60,559 bases of DNA from Candidatus Eisenbacteria bacterium (GCA_016930695.1 JAFGGD010000056.1:1-60559), one strand, 5' to 3'; shown: positions 8,697 to 18,578, numbered from the stretch's first letter. Notes: generated by a model not told the origin, from the letters alone. Numbers and translations are program-made.

Positions 8697-9617
8697 ATGC
8701 CAGGGAAGGTCTTCATTAGCTGTGGTCAGAGGCCTCCAGACGAACGGACTCACGCGGAAGCCGTTCGTAGACTCCTGACCGAGGAATTTCACCTCAATCC
8801 CTATCTGGCCTTCAAGGTCCAGAGTCTAAGCGACATCCTGACAATCACGAATGAACTTCGTACATCGGACTACTATCTCTTCATCGACTTCGTGCGACGA
8901 CAGTCAAGTCCGAACGATTTGCCTATGTCGCTTTTTACTCACCAGGAACTGGCCGTCGCGCATCAGCTAGGCTTTCGCGACGAGATGATTGCATTGCAGG
9001 AACGCGGGGCACTTCTCGAGGGCTACCTGAGATATGTACTGGGGAACCCGGAGCAATTCGGCAATCAGGACGAACTTCTCGAAGCTGTTCGGAGGCTCGT
9101 AAGAGAAAAAGGGTGGGGACCCGCATTCTCCCGCAATCTGGTAGTTGCTGGACATGAGGATGTCTCCTGCGTCTATACGGATCATACCGGAACTGCCACA
9201 CAGAGGGTGTGGCAGATTCGAATCGAGAATAGACGGAATGACCGTGCCGCTCTCCGCACCGTCTGTATTCTCGACTCGCTGCGGGATTGTGAAGAGCGCG
9301 AGATTGTCTGTGCAGATCGGGCGTACTTGAAGTGGGCGGGGCAGGCCGGATATGAGCGAACGATCCTCCCGCAGGATTTCGGATTGATCGACGCGTTCGC
9401 TATCAGGGCGGATCGACCGGGGCTCTTTCTCCATAGCCTTCGTGATACGCCAAGGGAACCTATCGTGACCGATGAGGGAGACTATGTGCTCCGCTTCAAA
9501 CTCTTTGCGGACGCCTTCCCAATTGTTCTGTTCGAGGTACATTTTTCTCTGCGGTGGCGTCCCGCAACAACGGACTGGAGAACAGCATCTGAACTGACGT
9601 CGCTTATGGTGACGTGA
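8697..9617 (+). CDS. TIR-like domain protein (putative NAD-cleaving effector)
   Basis: A 306-residue protein opening with KVFISCGQR, the beta-A strand of TIR folds. LRTSDYYLFIDFVRR follows, then SLFTHQELAVA containing Glu84, the position expected for the NADase catalytic glutamate. The rest (about 150-306) is an uncharacterised beta-rich C-terminal domain that may sense or bind a partner. Bacterial TIR proteins often deplete NAD during phage infection. The ATG at 8697 follows AAGGGAAG, is preferred over an upstream TTG, and lies 31 bases after the ATPase gene. TIR-like fold fairly confident; enzymatic activity and trigger inferred. Confidence 0.7.
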   Translation: MPGKVFISCGQRPPDERTHAEAVRRLLTEEFHLNPYLAFKVQSLSDILTITNELRTSDYYLFIDFVRRQSSPNDLPMSLFTHQELAVAHQLGFRDEMIALQERGALLEGYLRYVLGNPEQFGNQDELLEAVRRLVREKGWGPAFSRNLVVAGHEDVSCVYTDHTGTATQRVWQIRIENRRNDRAALRTVCILDSLRDCEEREIVCADRAYLKWAGQAGYERTILPQDFGLIDAFAIRADRPGLFLHSLRDTPREPIVTDEGDYVLRFKLFADAFPIVLFEVHFSLRWRPATTDWRTASELTSLMVT

Positions 9618-9638
9618 GTAATATGGGGGTATCTCCCG

Positions 9639-11267
9639 ATGCGGGATGCGCCGCGACTGAAGAATGACACGGTAACAAAGCAAGTCGGCATCTGGATCCG
9701 CGTCTCCACCGAAGACCAGGCTAGGGGCGAGAGTCCTGAGCACCACGAACGCCGGGCGCACGCCTATGCCGAATCGAAGGATTGGCGTGTTCGGGAGGTC
9801 TATCACCTGGAAGCCGTCTCGGGCAAATCGGTCATGGGCCACGCCGAGACGGAAAAGATGCTCCGCCATGTTCGCTCGGGTCACATCACTGGGCTCATCT
9901 TCTCGAAGCTCGCCCGCCTCGCCCGGAACACACGAGAGCTCCTCGACTTCGCAGACATTTTCCGAGAGAATGACGCGGATCTGATTTCCCTCCAGGAAGC
10001 CATCGACACTACCACACCCGCCGGACGGCTTTTCTATACGATGATCGCCGCCATGGCCCAGTGGGAGCGGGAGGAGATCTCGGAGCGAGTGGCCGCCTCT
10101 GTCCCCATTCGAGCCAAGCTCGGCAAGCCCACAGGAGGAGCGGCGCCCTTCGGCTACCAGTGGGAGAATCGGAGACTCGTTCTCGACCCCAAAGAGGCTC
10201 CCGTCCGACGCCTTCTCCATGAGCTTTTCCTCGAACACAAACGAAAGAGGACGGTCGCCCGGATCCTCAACGAGAAGGGCTACCGAACCCGGAAGGGAGC
10301 CAAGTTCTCAGGCACGACCGTGGATCGTCTCCTCAAGGACCCCACCGCGAAGGGCAAACACCGCGCCAACTACACGAAGTCCCTCGGTGAGGGGAAGAAG
10401 TGGGTTCTCAAGTCAGAATCCGAATGGGTCTACATAGATGTCGAACCGATCATCCCCGAGGACCTCTGGAACCAATGCAACGCGATCCTCGAGGAGCAGA
10501 GCAGGAACGGGAGGCGGCGGGGTAGAAAGCCGAGCTATCTGTTCACCGGACTCGTCTTCTGCCACTGCGGCAGAAAAATGTACGTCTCCACGGATTCCCG
10601 GGATCCGAAGTACATCTGCCGGGAATGCCGCAACAAGATCCCCACCAAGGACCTGGAGGCCGTCTTCCACGAGCAGCTCCGCGAGTTCTTCTTCTCGCCC
10701 GAGGAGGTTTCTTCCTACCTCCAAACCGCCGACGAGACGATAGGGGCGAAGCAGGAGGCCCTCACGAGCCTTGAGAGCGAACTCAAACGGGTGGAAACTG
10801 AGATGGAGGGGATCTACCAGCTCTACCTCAAAGACGGCATCTCACCAGAAGGCTTCGGTCGAAAGTACAAGCCGCTCGAAGAGCGTCAGAAGCAGATCGA
10901 AGCAGAGATCCCCAAACTCCAAGGTGAAGTCGATTTCCTCAAGATCCAGTTCCTTTCCCGAGACGAGATCCTCTCCGAAGCCAAAGACCTGTTCACTCGC
11001 TGGCCGCACCTGGAATTCCACGAGAAGCAGCAGATCATCGAGAACATCGTGCAAGAAGTCCGTATCGGCAAAAATGACATAGAGTTCCGCCTCATCTATA
11101 TTCCGTCTCCCTCGGAGATGGCCGGTAAAAAGGCACGCAACCTCAGGGATTCATCGCCGCCGCGAGAAGGAAAGTGGAGGGAAAGCGCAGGGAGGCGCTC
11201 GCGCGGGCGATCCGGACGGAGCCTTCCTCGAGCGGCTGGCGGAGCAGCTCGAGCACGTTCTTTTTGA
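9639..11267 (+). CDS. Large serine recombinase (integrase of the element); C-terminus runs into host DNA
   Basis: A 542-codon frame. The resolvase-type catalytic domain has Ser23 in IRVSTEDQ and the helix-E region [18 protein letters not shown] recombinase domain and a zinc-ribbon (FCHCGRKM...ICRECRN) follow, then a coiled coil (about 365-440) typical of large serine integrases. It starts 21 bases after the TIR-like gene. The element/host junction is near 11,142, so about the last 42 codons are antisense comM sequence. The gene therefore spans its own attachment site and must have a different tail when the element is excised. It is the likely agent of insertion. Confidence 0.85.
   Translation: MRDAPRLKNDTVTKQVGIWIRVSTEDQARGESPEHHERRAHAYAESKDWRVREVYHLEAVSGKSVMGHAETEKMLRHVRSGHITGLIFSKLARLARNTRELLDFADIFRENDADLISLQEAIDTTTPAGRLFYTMIAAMAQWEREEISERVAASVPIRAKLGKPTGGAAPFGYQWENRRLVLDPKEAPVRRLLHELFLEHKRKRTVARILNEKGYRTRKGAKFSGTTVDRLLKDPTAKGKHRANYTKSLGEGKKWVLKSESEWVYIDVEPIIPEDLWNQCNAILEEQSRNGRRRGRKPSYLFTGLVFCHCGRKMYVSTDSRDPKYICRECRNKIPTKDLEAVFHEQLREFFFSPEEVSSYLQTADETIGAKQEALTSLESELKRVETEMEGIYQLYLKDGISPEGFGRKYKPLEERQKQIEAEIPKLQGEVDFLKIQFLSRDEILSEAKDLFTRWPHLEFHEKQQIIENIVQEVRIGKNDIEFRLIYIPSPSEMAGKKARNLRDSSPPREGKWRESAGRRSRGRSGRSLPRAAGGAARARSF
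11135..11150. other. Right attachment junction: element meets comM
   Basis: Reading the minus strand, comM proceeds normally to Ala-Ala-Met-Asn-Pro and then meets TGA at 11143-11145. Intact ComM proteins continue with Cys-Pro-Cys-Gly at this point, so homology to the host gene is lost within a few bases of 11,142. The recombinase gene lies on the other side. The exact crossover dinucleotide cannot be fixed without the left junction. Confidence 0.7.
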
Positions 11268-12195
11268 ACTCGGGAAGCTCGTCGAGAAAGAGGACACCGT
11301 GATGGGCGAGGGAGACCTCGCCGGGACGCGGGTAGGCGCCGCCGCCGATGAGCCCCGCGTCGGAAGTGGAATGGTGGGGCGCCCGGAAGGGGCGCCGCCG
11401 GAGAAGCGACGAGCCGGGCGGCAGGAGACCGGCCACGGAGTAGACGCGGGTCACGTCGAGCGCCTCCTCCCTGTCCAGTTCCGGCAGGATCGACGGGAGG
11501 CGCCGCGCGATCATCGTCTTCCCCGACCCCGGAGGACCGATGAAGATCAGGTTGTGGCCGCCCGCGGCGGCGACCTCGAGCGCCCTCTTCGCCTGCTCCT
11601 GGCCGCGCACCTCCTCCAGATCGGGCCCGATTCCCTCTTCCGCATCGTCGCCGTTCGGCCCGGCGGTGAAGGGTTCGGAGGCGTCCGGGGCGAGAAGGAG
11701 GTCCACCGCCCCCCGGAGCGATTCGACGGGGCGCACCTCCAGGCCGTCCACGATCGCCGCCTCTTCCGCGTTCTCTCTGGGAAGAAGGATAGAGCGGAGC
11801 CCGGCGCGACGCGCGCGAATCGCCATGGGGAGCACCCCACGAATGGGACGAAGATCGCCGCAGAGGGAGAGTTCCCCCACCGCCAGGATCTCGGCCGAAG
11901 CGAAGCGCTCGATCTGTTCGGAGGAGACCAAAAGACCGAGGGCGATGGGAAGATCGTAGAGCGCCCCTTCCTTACGGATCCCCGCGGGGGCGAGGTTGAT
12001 GGTGATCCGCCGGGCCGGAAAATGGAAACCGCTGTTTTTAACGGCCGCGGCGACGCGCTCCCGCGCCTCCCGCACCGACGCGTCGGGGAGGCCGACCACG
12101 TGGAAGGAAGGGAGACCGCCCCCCAGATCCGCCTCGACGCGGACCAGATAGGCATCCACGCCGAGGAGGGCGCTAGAGATCGTGCAGGCCAGCAT
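11143..12195 (-). pseudogene. comM: comM (YifB, Mg-chelatase-like ATPase), truncated by the element
   Basis: The first 350 residues of ComM, normally about 500 residues. ComM is a hexameric branch-migration helicase that aids recombination during natural transformation. Visible are the N-terminal Lon-protease-like domain ([16 protein letters not shown]), Walker A GPPGSGKT beginning at residue 220, and Walker [10 protein letters not shown]. The coding sequence stops after Met-Asn-Pro, where intact proteins continue Cys-Pro-Cys-Gly. The C-terminal arginine-finger region is missing, so the product should be inactive. The remainder is expected on the far side of the element, outside the window. 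Confidence 0.9.
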
Positions 12196-12429
12196 CGTCC
12201 GACCCGGGCCGTCCCGTTCGGCGGAAGGAGGGCCCCGTTTTACCGCCGCGTTCCCCGCCGCATCGCAAGGAGGAGCCCCCTCCCCAATCGCCGGCGCCCT
12301 TCCCCTCTCTCCCGAGATCCGGCGGGCGGGTCGGCCTCGGCGGCCGCTTCAACACCAAACGGAGTTCCCTTTCCCCGCACCATCCATCCGCGCTTTCACG
12401 GCGAAGATTCTCACCGCCGCCGTCACCGT

Positions 12430-12458
12430 TTGACTTGTCCGACCGCACCGGGTATCTT
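12430..12458 (+). promoter_or_regulatory. Sigma-70-type promoter for the glycosyltransferase gene
   Basis: TTGACT (12430-12435) and TATCTT (12453-12458) are separated by exactly 17 nt and lie about 30 bases upstream of the chosen ATG at 12489. This argues against the upstream TTG at 12435 as the translation start. Confidence 0.55.
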
Positions 12459-12488
12459 CCTCCTGTTCTCCATCACGAGTGGAAACGG

Positions 12489-14096
12489 ATGAAACGCAGA
12501 CTGTACGCGTCCATTCTCCTGATCTTTCTGATCGCACTCTTTTTGCGCGTACTTTTCCTCGTCCATCTTCATCCCCATCCCTATTTCGACAACCTGATGA
12601 TCGACTCCGCCTCTTACGACAGATGGGCGGGAAGGATCGCCTCCGGAGACTTCCGGGGGGACGGGGTCTTCTACCAATCCCCTCTTTATCCTTACTTTCT
12701 GGGCGGTTTGTACGCGCTCTTCGGTAGAGATTTGACGGCCGTCCGCCTGGCCCAAGCGATCCTCGGCTCGATCACCTGCGTTCTCCTCTTCCTTCTCGCC
12801 CGGCGCGCTTTCTCCTCCGCCGCCGGCTACGCGGCGGGGCTGCTCGCCGCCGCATACGCCACCTTCCTCTTTCAGGACCTGATGCTCCTGAAGTCGGTGG
12901 TGATCTTCTTCTTCACCGCCCTCGCCTTTCTTCGCCTGCAAAGGTGGACGACCGACGAAAACCGTTTCACCCTCGCGCAGGGAGGATTCCTTCTCGGCGT
13001 CGCGGTCTGCGGCCGCGGAAACCTCCTCTTCCCCGCCGGGGCGATCCTCCTCTGGATCCTCGCGCGGGAGAGACGCCCCCTGTCCGGCGCGGCGCTCCGG
13101 AACGGCAGTCTCTTTCTCCTCGGCCTCGCCATCGCCGTCGCGCCCGTGACGGTCCGAAACCGGGTGGTGGGAGGCGACTGGGTGCTCACCGAGTCGGACG
13201 CGGGGATCAACGTCTTCGTCGGTAACAATCCCGCCGCCACCGGCATTCACACCCCGCCGGCGAGCATCCGGACGGTGCCGGAACACGAAGAGGAAGACGC
13301 CCGTCGCTTCGCCGAGTCCCGAATGGGACGCCCCCTTCACCCCTCAGAGGTTTCCCGCTTCTGGATCAGCGGCGCCCTCCGTTTCATCCGCTCCGATCCG
13401 GCCGCCTGGAGCCGACTCGTTTTACGCAAGGCGTTACTCGCCTGGAACGGATACGAGGTGCCGGACAATTACGACCAGCAGTATTTCGCCCGCGTCTCCC
13501 CCCTCTTCCACGGGTGGCTTCTCTCCTTCCACATCCTCGCGCCGCTCGGTCTTCTCGGCATGGTTCTCACTCTCCGTCGCTGGCGAACCGTCGGATTTCT
13601 TCACGCCTACACGCTCGCCTATTTCGTCTCCCTTCTCCTTCTCTATGTCACTTCACGCTACCGCCTCCCCATGGCTCTCGGCCTCGTCCCACTCTCGGGT
13701 TATGGCGCGGCGCGAACGGCCGCGGCGATCCGCCGCAAGGAATGGCGCTTCCTCCTCCCGGTTCTCCCTTCACTCCTCATCCTCTTCGCGCTCACGCACG
13801 TCCCCCTCTTCCCCTACCGGGGATTCGTCAAGCAGGAGACGGAGATCGCCACCTTCTACGCCAACCGGGGAAACACCGCCGCCGCGGAAGACGCGTTCCG
13901 GCGGGCCATCGCGGAAGGATCCGGTTCGGGGATGCTCCATCTGGTTTACCTGAACCAAGGCTTCTTCTACCGCGACCTCGGCCGGACCACCGAAGCGGAG
14001 GCCGCCTTTCGAAACGCCCTTCGTGAAAACCCCTCCTTCCGGCCCGCGCGGTTGGAACTGGAGAAACTGCTCGCCGGCGAGGACCGCGACCGCTAG
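12489..14096 (+). CDS. GT39/ArnT-like membrane glycosyltransferase with C-terminal TPR
   Basis: A 535-residue integral membrane protein. An N-terminal membrane helix leads to a periplasmic loop with MIDSASYDRWAGRI, the acidic loop typical of GT-C enzymes such as PMT/ArnT, followed by about ten hydrophobic segments. The last 90 residues form a TPR-like helical pair (ANRGNTAAAEDAFRRAIAEG, YRDLGRTTEAEAAFRNALRE). It probably moves a lipid-linked sugar to a lipid or protein acceptor; donor and acceptor cannot be read. Its stop shares the bases CTAG with the convergent gene's stop. Confidence 0.7.
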   Translation: MKRRLYASILLIFLIALFLRVLFLVHLHPHPYFDNLMIDSASYDRWAGRIASGDFRGDGVFYQSPLYPYFLGGLYALFGRDLTAVRLAQAILGSITCVLLFLLARRAFSSAAGYAAGLLAAAYATFLFQDLMLLKSVVIFFFTALAFLRLQRWTTDENRFTLAQGGFLLGVAVCGRGNLLFPAGAILLWILARERRPLSGAALRNGSLFLLGLAIAVAPVTVRNRVVGGDWVLTESDAGINVFVGNNPAATGIHTPPASIRTVPEHEEEDARRFAESRMGRPLHPSEVSRFWISGALRFIRSDPAAWSRLVLRKALLAWNGYEVPDNYDQQYFARVSPLFHGWLLSFHILAPLGLLGMVLTLRRWRTVGFLHAYTLAYFVSLLLLYVTSRYRLPMALGLVPLSGYGAARTAAAIRRKEWRFLLPVLPSLLILFALTHVPLFPYRGFVKQETEIATFYANRGNTAAAEDAFRRAIAEGSGSGMLHLVYLNQGFFYRDLGRTTEAEAAFRNALRENPSFRPARLELEKLLAGEDRDR

Positions 14097-15988
14097 AGAA
14101 GAACGATCTTCCGGGCCGGGAAGACGCGCCCCTCCCTCTCCATTCGCAGAAAATAGACACCCGGCGGAGCGCGGCGACCGCTCCGGTCCTTTCCGTCCCA
14201 AATGATGGGAAATCGTCCCGAACCCGCGCGTTCCATGACCGATTCGGAGACAAGACGACCGCGTGCGTCGAACACCCGGACCGACAGGGCGCCGGCGCTC
14301 TCCCCTCGTGGAACGGTGAGCACGAAACGGACGGCGCCGCGCGCCGGATTGGGGCCGTCCGGTAGAAGGTCGACGGCGGCCGGCCTATCGGGGAGGGAAA
14401 CGGCGAGAGGTCCGAGCGTTTCCACGATCTCCCCTCTTTCGAGGAGGAGCCAATAACGGACGCGTTCCGGTGCGCCCGGAGCGGGGATCGACCGGTCCTC
14501 GATGAGATAGGGCCCTGTCCCCCCCAATTCCCCGAATCCGACCGCCGTCGAATCGATCGTCGAGTCCGCCGTTTCCCGGGCGCGCCAGACGGTGAAGACG
14601 CCCTTCCCGGGATCCTCCCGGAAACTCCAGGAGATGCGCACCTTTTCCACGGACGCCCACGCCCCCACGAATCGGAATCCGAGCGACGCCGCGTCCCGCG
14701 GCGGGATGAAGCGTTCTCCGGGCCAACGGATCCGTATCCCGCGGACCGCGCTCCGGTCCTCCCCGTCGACCCAGACAAACACGCTCCCGGAGAGCGCCGC
14801 CGCCTCGATGCCGGCCGTCGAGGAAGCGATCCGGAGGGTCCGCGTCCCCGCCTTCTCCCTAAGAAAGACCGACTCCCCCTCTCCGTCCCTTTCCGCCCAG
14901 GCGATTCGCTCGCCGGAACACCAGGGCCCGGCGGAAAAGGACCGTCCGGATGCGATTCTTTCCCCGCCGCCGCCCTCCGGATCAATGAGGTAGAGTCCGG
15001 CGCCGGTATCTTCCCGCACGGCGCACACCACGGAACCGTCGCTCACCGCCGCGGTCGGCCATGGATCGCCCGGCGCGCCGACGGACCGCACAGAACCGGT
15101 CGACGGATCGGCGACGCGCAGCGTCCTTCCGGCGACGCCTTCCTCCACCCAAACGGCGATCCGTTCGTCGCAGGCGATTCCCCCCGCCAAAGGCGATTCC
15201 AAAGGCGTTCCGAAGAGAGGGCGCCCCTCCCGGTCCGCCGCGACGATTTCACCGGGGAGCCCGCAACAGTGTCTCGCCCAAAGGAGAACACCCGGCCCGA
15301 TGGTAGGCCGAAAGGCGCGAAAGGCGGGGTCGGAAAGGCGGCGACGCGCCCCGTCCGCCGCGTCGACACGGAAAATGAGATCCCCGCGAACGCAGAGGAA
15401 GAAGCCGTTCCCGGCGACAGCCTCTCCGCCGTCCCCGACCACGTGCTCCATCGGTGCGGGCTCGCCGAGATCCCACGGTTCGACCCCCGCCTCACTCTCG
15501 ACCAGAAGAAGCTCTCCGCATAAAGAGACATGAAGGGGTTCGCCGCCGGCCTCGACGCGGAATCGCTCTCCGGGAACGGTGGGGCCGATCGGCGCGTCGG
15601 CCCGGGCGAGGGTCTCCCCCGATCCGGAGGCGACCAACCACACATGAAGGGTCTCCGCTCCGGACTCGACCAGGGGGATCGTCGTTCGCCAGTCAATCCT
15701 GGCCTTTTCTCCGTGCGAGAGCGGCGGAACGGGACGGACCGTGAATCCGCCTCCGGCACCGCCGGTCCATTCGGCGCGCAACCACGACTCGGGGACGCCC
15801 GCCGCGCGTAGCGCGCTCACCTCGACTCCCACCGACACGGTGTCTCCGGCGAAAACCCCTTCCTCCATCCCGGCCGCGTCCAAATACAACGCGCCCTCGC
15901 CGGCCCCGACCGGAGGCGACTCGACCCACATCGCCGCCGCGCAGAGAAACAGCGAGATCCGCGCACCCATCTTCTTTCGATCCGTCAT
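14093..15988 (-). CDS. Secreted beta-propeller-like protein with FlgD-type C-terminal module
   Basis: A 631-residue protein. The ATG at 15988 follows a GGAGCGGAGAG ribosome site and gives a signal-peptide-like N-terminus (KKMGARISLFLCAAAMWVES). The middle has repeated strand patterns such as GERIAWAERDGEGESVF and FVWVDGEDRSAV, suggesting a WD40/TolB-like propeller. The C-terminal 90 residues (LLPDGPNPARGAVRFVL to PPGVYFLRMEREG) are the FlgD Ig-like or sorting module seen on exported proteins of FCB-type bacteria. No enzymatic motif. Probably extracellular or surface-attached. Confidence 0.65.
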   Translation of the reverse strand: MTDRKKMGARISLFLCAAAMWVESPPVGAGEGALYLDAAGMEEGVFAGDTVSVGVEVSALRAAGVPESWLRAEWTGGAGGGFTVRPVPPLSHGEKARIDWRTTIPLVESGAETLHVWLVASGSGETLARADAPIGPTVPGERFRVEAGGEPLHVSLCGELLLVESEAGVEPWDLGEPAPMEHVVGDGGEAVAGNGFFLCVRGDLIFRVDAADGARRRLSDPAFRAFRPTIGPGVLLWARHCCGLPGEIVAADREGRPLFGTPLESPLAGGIACDERIAVWVEEGVAGRTLRVADPSTGSVRSVGAPGDPWPTAAVSDGSVVCAVREDTGAGLYLIDPEGGGGERIASGRSFSAGPWCSGERIAWAERDGEGESVFLREKAGTRTLRIASSTAGIEAAALSGSVFVWVDGEDRSAVRGIRIRWPGERFIPPRDAASLGFRFVGAWASVEKVRISWSFREDPGKGVFTVWRARETADSTIDSTAVGFGELGGTGPYLIEDRSIPAPGAPERVRYWLLLERGEIVETLGPLAVSLPDRPAAVDLLPDGPNPARGAVRFVLTVPRGESAGALSVRVFDARGRLVSESVMERAGSGRFPIIWDGKDRSGRRAPPGVYFLRMEREGRVFPARKIVLL

Positions 15989-16180
15989 TCTCTCCGCTCC
16001 CCCTCTCCTGCCGGAAAGGATCGGAAGCAAACGGCGTGCCCGGGCGCGGGTCGCCCGCGGGATCGCGCAAACAAGCGGAAAAGAGAGGGATCGGAGGAAT
16101 CGCGGCCGAGAGAGAGGACCGGGAAACGCACACGCCATGGACGGTTTCCGCCCACGACGTGGACGGCGGCGCCCCCGCCG

Positions 16181-17074
16181 CTAGCAGAAAGTGACCAGCG
16201 CCACCCCGGCGAGACCGATCAGGAGGCCCGCGACGCGACGCCGCGAGGTCGGCTCCCGCAGAATGAGCACGGCGAGCACGAAAATCCAAAGCGTGGAGGT
16301 TTGGTTGAGAGCGGAAGCGACCGACACGAGCGTGTATTTCATCCCCGCCAACCAGAAGAGGAGAGAAAAGTAGGTGCCGATCACCACCGCCGGCACCATC
16401 ACCAGGTACACGCCCCGGTTCCGTAAAGAGGCGATGGCTTCGCGCCTCTTCGGCATGAACGGGAAGAAAAGCGCCGCCAGGAGAACGCCGCCGAACATCC
16501 GCCAGCAGTTCACCCAGATCAGCCCATAATCCGCCAAGAGGGGTTTGATCATCACGATCGACACCGCCTGGGTCACGTTCGCCAAGATTTCCAGGGTCAC
16601 GCCCGCCGCCAAAACCCGCGGCGTCAGATGCGCGTGGTCCCGCAGCCTGAGCACGGAGAGAACCGCCCCGAGGATGAGCGCCACACCCAGAAGCTGCGGC
16701 CCGCTGAGCCGCTCCCCGAGAAAAAGATAGCTCATGAAAATGACGGCGGGGCTGTAACTGGTGCCGGCGATCGCCACGAGCGAAGCCCCGATCCGGTTCA
16801 GGGCCATGAAATAAAAAGTGTCCGCCATGCCGATGCCGAGGGCGCCGCTGGCGAAGAGGATCGCGAAATGGCTCAGAGGCGCGCCGCGGAACAGCGGCTC
16901 GCCGATAACGGCCAGCGTCCCGAGAAAAAGAAAAGAGGCGAGCACGTTCTTGAAAAGATTGAGAGCCGGCGCCGGCACCGTTCTCCCGGTTTTGCGGAAC
17001 AGAATGACCGCGAACGCCCAGGCGATCGGCGCGGCGAGGGCGAAGAACTCTCCGATATAGGGGATCCCTTGCAT
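16181..17074 (-). CDS. EamA/DMT-family transporter
   Basis: A 297-residue protein with about ten hydrophobic segments arranged as two EamA repeats (AAPIAWAFAVILFRKTGR, and TLEILANVTQAVSIVMIKPLL). Family members export metabolites such as amino acids. The ATG is preceded by AAGGAG. It diverges from the PLP-enzyme operon across a spacer of several hundred bases and might move a related compound, but no specific substrate is readable. Confidence 0.8.
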   Translation of the reverse strand: MQGIPYIGEFFALAAPIAWAFAVILFRKTGRTVPAPALNLFKNVLASFLFLGTLAVIGEPLFRGAPLSHFAILFASGALGIGMADTFYFMALNRIGASLVAIAGTSYSPAVIFMSYLFLGERLSGPQLLGVALILGAVLSVLRLRDHAHLTPRVLAAGVTLEILANVTQAVSIVMIKPLLADYGLIWVNCWRMFGGVLLAALFFPFMPKRREAIASLRNRGVYLVMVPAVVIGTYFSLLFWLAGMKYTLVSVASALNQTSTLWIFVLAVLILREPTSRRRVAGLLIGLAGVALVTFC

Positions 17075-17555
17075 GGGGCACTCCTTCGGGAGAGAGCATA
17101 GCCGAAAGACCCGTTTGGGGATACGGGCGATCCTCGGCCCCGGAACGCCCCCCGGCCGGACCGCGCCGGCGCATCACCCGTTTTCCCTTTGCGCGGGACC
17201 CCCCATCGCTCCATATTGATGGAACCGCGACGGTCCGGCGGGAACGCCCCGTCGACCGCGCGCGGCGACCGCGACAATCGGCTGCGGCGCCCGGAGGGGA
17301 GGCGGCTACAGAATGACGGAACGGAAAGAAGCGAACGGGAAGGGGAAAGAACCCCCCTCGAAGAACGCGGAAACAGCGGATCGGAAGGAGGCGGAGCCTC
17401 CTCCGAGCGGAGAGAACGGCGCGGCGAGAACCGGGACCGACCCCCCGCGCGCGGCCGGGAACGCCGCGGACCGAAACGGAGGCGGCGGCGGAGAACCGAG
17501 GACCGGGTTGATGCTCGATCCCGCCCTCGACGGGGCGACTCCTCAGGAGACGCCC

Positions 17556-18578
17556 ATGTCCACCGAGACCGCGTCCGCTTCCGAAATCGCGCGGGACCAT
17601 TCCCTCCCCGTCGAGGAGCGGCTCGAGGCGTTCGAGGACGTCGTCGACTCCGAGGTGGGGGACACCACCCTCACGCGCGCCCGCAACATCGAGCGGGAAA
17701 CCGGACTCCGGCAGATCTATCTGAAGTTCGAGGGGGGGAATCCGACGGGGACCCAGAAGGACCGGATCGCCTTCGCGCAGGCGATGGACGCCCTCCGGCG
17801 AGGCTTCGACGCGGTCACCATGGCGACCTGCGGGAACTACGGCGCCGCGGTGGCGCTCGCCGCCTCGGCGGCCGGAATCCGATGCTTCATCTATATCCCC
17901 CGGGACTATCACACGGGACGCATCGTCGAGATGGAGGCGCTCGGCGCCGAGATCCTCCGTGTGGAAGGGGACTACGAGCAGGCGGTGGAGGTCTCCCGGG
18001 AGCGGGCGGAGCGCGACGAGATCTACGACGCCAATCCGGGCGGCCCCAACACGGCGCTCCAGCTCAGCGCCTACGGGACGATCGCCCTCGAAATCTACGA
18101 CGATCTACGCGACGCTCCGGCGGTGGTCGCCATCCCCGTCTCGAACGGGACCACACTCGCCGGCGTCTCGAAGGGTTTTCTCAGCCTCTCCCGGCGCGGA
18201 AAGACCTCCCGCGTCCCCCGCCTCGTCGCCGGCTCCACCTTCGGCAAGAACCCGATCGTGCGCGCCTTCGCCCGCAACCTCCCCCAATGCGAGGACCTCT
18301 CTCGGGCGCAAATCAAGGAGACCCGGGTGAACGAGCCTCTCGTCAACTGGCACTCCATCGACGGGGACCTGGCGCTCCAGGCGATCCGTAACACCGGCGG
18401 TTGGGCTTCCGACGCGAGCGACAAGAACATGACCGCCGTCGCCCGGATGATCCGCGACAAGGAGGGGCTGAACGTGCTCCCCGCGTCCACCGCCGGGTTG
18501 ATCGCCCTTTTGGAACAGCACAAGAAGAGTCCGCTTCCGAACGACCGCTACGTGGCGGTCCTGACGGGGAAGAAATGA
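17556..18578 (+). CDS. Threonine-synthase-like PLP-dependent enzyme
   Basis: A 340-residue fold-type II PLP enzyme. The Schiff-base lysine is Lys68 in GGNPTGTQKDR. A Ser/Thr-type phosphate loop is seen in VAIPVSNGTT, and TCGNYGAAVAL gives the Asn-Tyr-Gly substrate loop. Members catalyse beta/gamma-replacement or elimination on amino acids; the actual substrate is uncertain. The ATG at 17556 follows AGGAG. An upstream ATG at 17313 would add 81 low-complexity Glu/Lys/Gly/Pro residues and is less likely. Its stop overlaps the next start (ATGA), so it is translationally coupled to the DUF1611 gene. Confidence 0.75.
   Translation: MSTETASASEIARDHSLPVEERLEAFEDVVDSEVGDTTLTRARNIERETGLRQIYLKFEGGNPTGTQKDRIAFAQAMDALRRGFDAVTMATCGNYGAAVALAASAAGIRCFIYIPRDYHTGRIVEMEALGAEILRVEGDYEQAVEVSRERAERDEIYDANPGGPNTALQLSAYGTIALEIYDDLRDAPAVVAIPVSNGTTLAGVSKGFLSLSRRGKTSRVPRLVAGSTFGKNPIVRAFARNLPQCEDLSRAQIKETRVNEPLVNWHSIDGDLALQAIRNTGGWASDASDKNMTAVARMIRDKEGLNVLPASTAGLIALLEQHKKSPLPNDRYVAVLTGKK

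Noticed and set aside
8670-8697. TTG start at 8670 for the TIR-like gene
   Set aside because: The ATG at 8697 directly precedes the KVFISCGQR beta strand and has AAGGGAAG upstream.
14090-14100. CTAG shared by the stop codons of two convergent genes as a functional overlap
   Set aside because: Simple abutment of convergent genes is common; no evidence of regulation.
15693-17912. Long minus-strand frame of about 739 codons
   Set aside because: It crosses a DMT transporter and a PLP-enzyme gene in shadow frames, has no family motifs, and is Arg/Gly-rich as expected from GC-rich antisense.
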